Positions 7,043 to 10,360 of a stretch of DNA of 10,360 nucleotides are shown here, piece after piece. A program made the translations under genes and the position numbers. Position 1 is the first letter of the stretch, and each line of letters opens with the position of its first letter. Below the pieces are notes generated by a model. The model was not told the origin of the DNA and did not search any database. It was given only the letters and a program-made list of their open reading frames with translations. The stretch comes from Candidatus Omnitrophota bacterium (GTDB lineage: Bacteria; Omnitrophota; Gorgyraeia; Gygaellales; Profunditerraquicolaceae). Location of the stretch: NCBI GenBank assembly GCA_028717055.1, contig JAQUOO010000039.1:1-10360 (forward strand), read 5' to 3'.

Positions 7043-7981
7043 TTAACCGAATTTTTCACCCGGCCGGACTTTGTGCCCGGCAATAAAATCCAATGCCGGC
7101 ATCCGCCGCCGGCCTTCAGGTTGCAAATCTTTTATTACCAGGCAACCGTCGCCTGCCTTAACTGCCAACCCTTCTTTAGTTACATTCAAAATTTCACCGG
7201 GCCGCACACCTAAAAATCCAGCAGGAACCACACCAATTTCCAGCTTATAAATCTTCAATAACTTATCCTTATACCGCGTAAAAGCGGCCGGCCAAGGCAA
7301 GCATCCCCTTACCTTGTCATATATTTTATGCGCTGGAAGGCTCCAATCAATGCAACCGTCTTCCTTTCTTAACTTAGGCGCCATCACCGCCTGCTTTTCA
7401 TCCTGAAAGGTTAACTTAAAAGTCCTATTTTTAATCTCGCTAAGCGCATCCAGCAATAATCCCGCTCCAATTTTTCTCAATCTATCCTCTAAAATCACCG
7501 AATCATCGTCTTCCGAGATAGGTATTTCCTTTTGCATTAACATAGGACCGGAATCCATTTTCCGGGTTACCTGAATTATGGTTATTCCGGTGGACTTTTC
7601 ACCGTTGATAACCGCCCAATTTATGGGCGCGGCCCCTCTATACCTGGGCAAAAGAGAAGCATGAATATTTATTGGGAATATTTTCGCCAAATCCAGGACT
7701 TCCTGCGAAAGAATCTGGCCGTAAGCAACGATAACAAAAATATCCGCGGATAAACCCTTCAAATATTTTATCGAGTCTCCGGAATTTGCATTCTCCGGCT
7801 GAAAAACTTTTAAGCCCGCCTTATTTGCCAGGGCTTTAACATCAGTCTGGCCTAAGTGCAGATGCCGGCCTTTCTTTTTGTCGGGCTGGGTCACGACAGC
7901 GCAAATCTCATAGGGGTTTTTTATTAAAGCCTCTAGCGAAGGAACAGCGAAATGAGAACTACCAAAGAATATTATCTTCAT
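7043..7981 (-). CDS. fmt: methionyl-tRNA formyltransferase
   Basis: 312 residues, normal length. Formylates the initiator Met-tRNA using 10-formyltetrahydrofolate. The N-terminal formyltransferase domain opens with MKIIFFGSSHFAVPSLEAL. The catalytic region NIHASLLPRYRG begins at 105, giving the triad Asn105, His107 and Asp143 (in KMDSGPM). The C-terminal domain from about 205 contains IDWSLPA and LPWPAAF, usual for Fmt. The start is fixed by family match. No Shine-Dalgarno site is present: the five bases before the ATG adjoin an inverted repeat of the IVP cassette (7987-8011). The gene sits two positions after priA, a common pairing, but the usual def gene between them is missing and the IVP cassette is there instead. 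Confidence 0.97.
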   Translation of the reverse strand: MKIIFFGSSHFAVPSLEALIKNPYEICAVVTQPDKKKGRHLHLGQTDVKALANKAGLKVFQPENANSGDSIKYLKGLSADIFVIVAYGQILSQEVLDLAKIFPINIHASLLPRYRGAAPINWAVINGEKSTGITIIQVTRKMDSGPMLMQKEIPISEDDDSVILEDRLRKIGAGLLLDALSEIKNRTFKLTFQDEKQAVMAPKLRKEDGCIDWSLPAHKIYDKVRGCLPWPAAFTRYKDKLLKIYKLEIGVVPAGFLGVRPGEILNVTKEGLAVKAGDGCLVIKDLQPEGRRRMPALDFIAGHKVRPGEKFG

Positions 7982-7986
7982 AGAAA

Positions 7987-8015
7987 AGTAGTTAGTAGAT
8001 AGTAGTTAGTATTTA
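7987..8015 (+). repeat. left inverted repeat, heptad array
   Basis: On the plus strand from 7988 there are four heptads, three clean (GTAGTTA, GTAGATA, GTAGTTA) and a degenerate fourth ending at 8015. The last heptad runs into the stop codon of the IVP gene (8015-8013). The other side stops 5 bases before the fmt start codon. Positions 7987-8009 are identical, on the opposite strand, to 3517-3539. Confidence 0.85.
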
Positions 8016-8375
8016 GGGAGAACCAAGAATTACGGTTATTAACCCGTTTAACATTTTCCCAACTTCTGAAATTAGATTACTCAAAGTGTCTAATTTTGCC
8101 TTAAACCCTAGGTCTTTAACCAGAATTAAATAATATTTAAGTTCACTTAAAGATCCTTGAGATATGTTATAAAAATTAATTTTATCTCTTGTGCCTCTCC
8201 TCTTAAACCCTTCAGCTATATTAGCAGGAACAGATACCGCTGCCCTTCGCATTTGAGAGACTAAACCAAACTTCTCTTCCGCTGGAAAATCTTTAGTTAG
8301 CCGGTAAACTTCCAAAACCAATTCATGGCTCTTTTTCCAAACATTCAAATCTTCAAAGTCCCGTATTTTTTCCAT
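8013..8375 (-). CDS. four-helix-bundle protein, 23S rRNA IVP family
   Basis: 120 residues, full length for the family (TIGR02436/S23-like). Family hallmarks are visible in order: DFEDLNVWKKSHEL near 6-19, TKDFPAEEKFGL near 27-38, the core QMRRAAVSVPANIAEG at 41-56, and SQGSLSELKYYL near 73-84. These proteins form small helical bundles, were first seen encoded in intervening sequences of 23S rRNA, and are related to the Avd accessory protein of diversity-generating retroelements. Their cellular role is unsettled. The surface is rich in Lys and Arg, which fits nucleic-acid binding. No retroelement, variable repeat or rRNA is in the window. The start ATG has a weak AGGGA site 8 bases upstream. 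Inverted heptad repeats flank the gene closely on both sides. Confidence 0.93.
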   Translation of the reverse strand: MEKIRDFEDLNVWKKSHELVLEVYRLTKDFPAEEKFGLVSQMRRAAVSVPANIAEGFKRRGTRDKINFYNISQGSLSELKYYLILVKDLGFKAKLDTLSNLISEVGKMLNGLITVILGSP

Positions 8376-8387
8376 CTTTTCTTTCCC

Positions 8388-8416
8388 TATCTACTACCTA
8401 CCATCTACTACCTACT
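8388..8416 (-). repeat. right inverted repeat, heptad array
   Basis: On the minus strand, reading from 8415 down to 8388, there are four heptads: GTAGGTA, GTAGATG, GTAGGTA, GTAGATA. The spacing is exact and the pattern alternates, so it can also be read as two copies of a 14-base unit. Against the left repeat it differs at three positions, all G on this strand. Beyond it lies a 15-base palindrome (8416-8430, TCTCT-ATATA-AGAGA) that ends at the priA stop codon. Confidence 0.85.
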
Positions 8417-8430
8417 CTCTATATAAGAGA

Positions 8431-10284
8431 CTATAACGGATCCACGTCTACGGTCACTATTATACCTGAATGCCGGAAATCTTTTAAATTATTTTTCAGG
8501 AAAGCTCCGGCCTCAAGAACTTTGCCCGCGCGCAACAATACCTGCCAATAATAGTTGCCCCGCAGCTTAGGAGGATTATACGGGTTAACCGAAACAATCT
8601 CAACGCTCTTGCTCCGGCCGGCTTCTTCAAGCTTGCTAAATAACAAAGTGGCTGCGCTTTTGACCTTCTCTTCGGACTTACCGCGCAATTTCACGATAAT
8701 CATATGTTTATATGGAGGAAAATCCAACTGCCTTCTTTGCTTCAATTCTTCTTCGTAAAATAAATTAACATCTTTCTTTAGCAGCGCCTGAAAGCAATGG
8801 TGCGCAGGCGAAGCTGTCTGAATAAAGAATTTCTTCCCGGTAAGCCTGATTAACCCGGACAGCAAAGCGAAAACCTTTTCCGTGGCCCGGAAGTCAACCC
8901 GATTCAAAGAGTTATCTATTCCCAAAACTCCGATAAGGTCAAAATCCAGCCTCGCCTGTTTAATAACAGCGCTGGTAGCTATGAATATATCCGCATTTTC
9001 CAAATTTGTATTTGCATCATCGATTATCTTAAGGCGCGCCTGGGGGAATATCCTGGCAAGCTCGCTCTCTATCTTTTCCGTCCCGCCCCCCGAGAATTTA
9101 ATATATCCGGAATTGCATTCCGGGCATATCTTTGGAGCTTCGATTTTATAATTACAATAATGGCAGCCAAGAAGGTTATCTTTAAAATGATACACCAAAT
9201 TTATGTTGCAGCGCGGGCACTTAAGTATCTTGCCGCAAGTCTGGCAGGCGCAGGATGTGGCAAAACCTTTGCGGTTGAGAAACAACAGCGCCTTCCCTTT
9301 ATTGTTCAAGACAGTATAAACAGCTTCCTCCAATAATCTGGACAAAACCGCTTTTTTATTTCTATCCTGAAAGGGCAGGCGGCGGGTATCGATAATTTTT
9401 ATTTCGGGAAAATCTTTTTTTCGGGGGAGGACTAAGCAACCGGTATTCTTTTTCGCGCATAAATAAAAACTCTCCAGGGAAGGCGAACCGCTTCCTAAAA
9501 TAATACCGGCCCGACTTGATTTAGCCCGCAATAAAGCGACCTTGCGCGCGTGGTAATGGGGGACCTGGTCCTGTTTATACACAAAATCGTCTTCTTCATC
9601 GATAATCACTAAACCCAAATCATCCACCGGAGCAAAAATCGCTGAGCGGGTGCCCAGAACAAGCTTTGCCCTGGATGAGCTTAGCTTTAACCACTCTTCC
9701 ATCTCTTTAGGCTGCTTACGGAATAAAACTTGCGCTTCAACTCCCAGGCGCTCCCTAAGGAAACCCGCAGCTTTGCCTACTTCCAGAATATCAGGCAATA
9801 AAACTATTACGGATAATTTTTTTTCTAAAACTTCTTTGATTCTAGAGGCATAGATATCCCAACGCGCCACTCCATCCAAATCATGGATTAAAAAAGGAGG
9901 CAACCCTATTCTCCCTGCGGCAGGCTCATAAAGATTGTAACCGTCCCCCTTTTTATCTGCTATTCTTCCTCTTCGTAAATCCTCGGGGATTGCCGTTTCA
10001 ATCGCCTCCCCCCAGGAACAATAATAATACTCGGCAATCTCCCGGGTGAGATTCAGCATATTTTTGGACAATATAGGAGAGCTATCGATTAACTCCAGAA
10101 CTGGTTTTAAATTCTTTACTTCGCTTTTTCTGGATAAATACACTACGTAGCCGGTTACTCGCCTTGGCCCAAAACTTACCCAAACTCTTTGCCCAACCGC
10201 AATTCTTGAAACCAGGCTATCCGGGACAATATAATCGAGTGGCCCGCTAACCGGCAGGCCAATCGCGACTTTAGCGTATAACAT
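8431..10284 (-). CDS. priA: primosomal protein N' (PriA) with degenerate helicase motifs
   Basis: 617 residues from the ATG at 10284. Residues 1-105 match the PriA DNA-binding domain (MLYAKVAIGLPVSGPLDYIVP). The zinc region keeps all eight cysteines (347, 350, 356, 359, 374, 377, 387, 390) and the C terminus ends VDVDPL as usual. The helicase core is eroded. The Walker A slot is D-L-D-G-V-A-R-W (135-142), with Arg141 for the essential Lys; DEEH is DEED (229-232); motif V has lost its GTQ and KGH; the motif VI arginines are Leu481 and Lys484. It probably loads the replisome at stalled forks without helicase activity, as proposed for actinobacterial PriA. A 638-residue form would use a TTG at 10347 and overlap the upstream reading frame by 77 bases; the ATG fits the family N terminus better and overlaps it by 14. 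Confidence 0.93.
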   Translation of the reverse strand: MLYAKVAIGLPVSGPLDYIVPDSLVSRIAVGQRVWVSFGPRRVTGYVVYLSRKSEVKNLKPVLELIDSSPILSKNMLNLTREIAEYYYCSWGEAIETAIPEDLRRGRIADKKGDGYNLYEPAAGRIGLPPFLIHDLDGVARWDIYASRIKEVLEKKLSVIVLLPDILEVGKAAGFLRERLGVEAQVLFRKQPKEMEEWLKLSSSRAKLVLGTRSAIFAPVDDLGLVIIDEEDDFVYKQDQVPHYHARKVALLRAKSSRAGIILGSGSPSLESFYLCAKKNTGCLVLPRKKDFPEIKIIDTRRLPFQDRNKKAVLSRLLEEAVYTVLNNKGKALLFLNRKGFATSCACQTCGKILKCPRCNINLVYHFKDNLLGCHYCNYKIEAPKICPECNSGYIKFSGGGTEKIESELARIFPQARLKIIDDANTNLENADIFIATSAVIKQARLDFDLIGVLGIDNSLNRVDFRATEKVFALLSGLIRLTGKKFFIQTASPAHHCFQALLKKDVNLFYEEELKQRRQLDFPPYKHMIIVKLRGKSEEKVKSAATLLFSKLEEAGRSKSVEIVSVNPYNPPKLRGNYYWQVLLRAGKVLEAGAFLKNNLKDFRHSGIIVTVDVDPL

Positions 10285-10360
10285 CGGAAATTTCCCTACA
10301 GCTGAACGGCCTTTTAATCTGCCGCATTGCGTTTCTGGCTCTTTCAAGTTTTTCCGGATG
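10271..10360 (-). CDS. 3' end of an unidentified gene upstream of priA
   Basis: An open frame enters from the window edge and runs 29 codons to a TAA at 10273-10271, ending with the peptide KRPFSCREISDVIR. It overlaps the preferred priA start by 14 bases in another frame, an arrangement typical of translationally coupled genes. The composition looks protein-like (charged helix, then a short tail), but the stretch is too short to identify and could be chance. Confidence 0.4.
   Translation of the reverse strand, partial: HPEKLERARNAMRQIKRPFSCREISDVIR

Larger units (their letters stand above)
7987..8416. mobile_element. candidate IVP cassette bounded by inverted repeats
   Basis: 430 bases holding a single small gene. 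The left end (7987-8011) and the reverse complement of the right end (8392-8416) match at 22 of 25 positions. The ends fit the gene tightly: 16 bases from the right repeat to the ATG, one base from the stop codon to the left repeat. It sits between priA and fmt. No convincing target-site duplication is seen and there is no transposase, so any movement would need help in trans or an RNA route. In a transcript the two ends could pair around the whole gene, much as intervening sequences in 23S rRNA do. The mobile nature is inferred. Confidence 0.5.

Noticed and set aside
7988..8415. CRISPR array
   Set aside because: The repeats are short contiguous heptads with no spacers and no cas genes.
7987..8416. 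Diversity-generating retroelement suggested by the Avd-related protein
   Set aside because: No reverse transcriptase, template repeat or variable repeat is present; the protein is a plain IVP type.
7980..8423. Target-site duplication around the IVP cassette
   Set aside because: The bases just outside the two repeats do not match each other.

Overview
All recognisable genes in this window lie on the minus strand, closely packed, with no gap above about 70 bases inside the gene run. Read in the direction of transcription (high to low coordinates) the order is: the tail of an unidentified gene; priA; a small four-helix-bundle gene of the 23S rRNA intervening-sequence (IVP) family; fmt; a polytopic glycosyltransferase-like membrane protein; two tandem galT-type genes; gap; a 746-residue membrane protein with a spermidine-synthase-like domain; and the first codons of another gene cut off by the window edge. 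The mixed housekeeping content, moderate GC, a free-standing IVP gene and a fused membrane/spermidine-synthase-like protein suggest an uncultured bacterium, perhaps an Omnitrophota-like candidate phylum. That placement is inference; no marker here fixes it.

The right half (about 7040-10360) is a translation/replication-restart cluster. priA and fmt are neighbours in many bacteria, often with def between them. Here def is absent and the space holds a compact 430-base cassette: an IVP gene bounded by 25-base inverted repeats matching at 22 of 25 positions. The repeats are built of heptads of the form GTAGNTA. A third copy of the repeat, without an IVP gene, lies about 4.4 kb away between galT and gap. 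This is the strongest candidate in the window for an under-described element.

The left half (about 1-7020) is carbohydrate-related: a GT-C-like membrane protein, two adjacent galT paralogues 1 base apart, and glycolytic gap. A long palindrome between gap and the 746-residue gene looks like a terminator and resembles REP/MITE-type hairpins.

Three encoded enzymes have degraded active sites in otherwise intact frames. PriA has lost the Walker A lysine and the motif V/VI residues but keeps all eight zinc cysteines. The upstream galT copy has Arg in place of the nucleophilic His, while its neighbour has an intact HPH motif. The spermidine-synthase-like domain lacks the usual catalytic Asp. The left edge holds a strong ribosome binding site and start codon folded inside a three-stem inverted-repeat structure.
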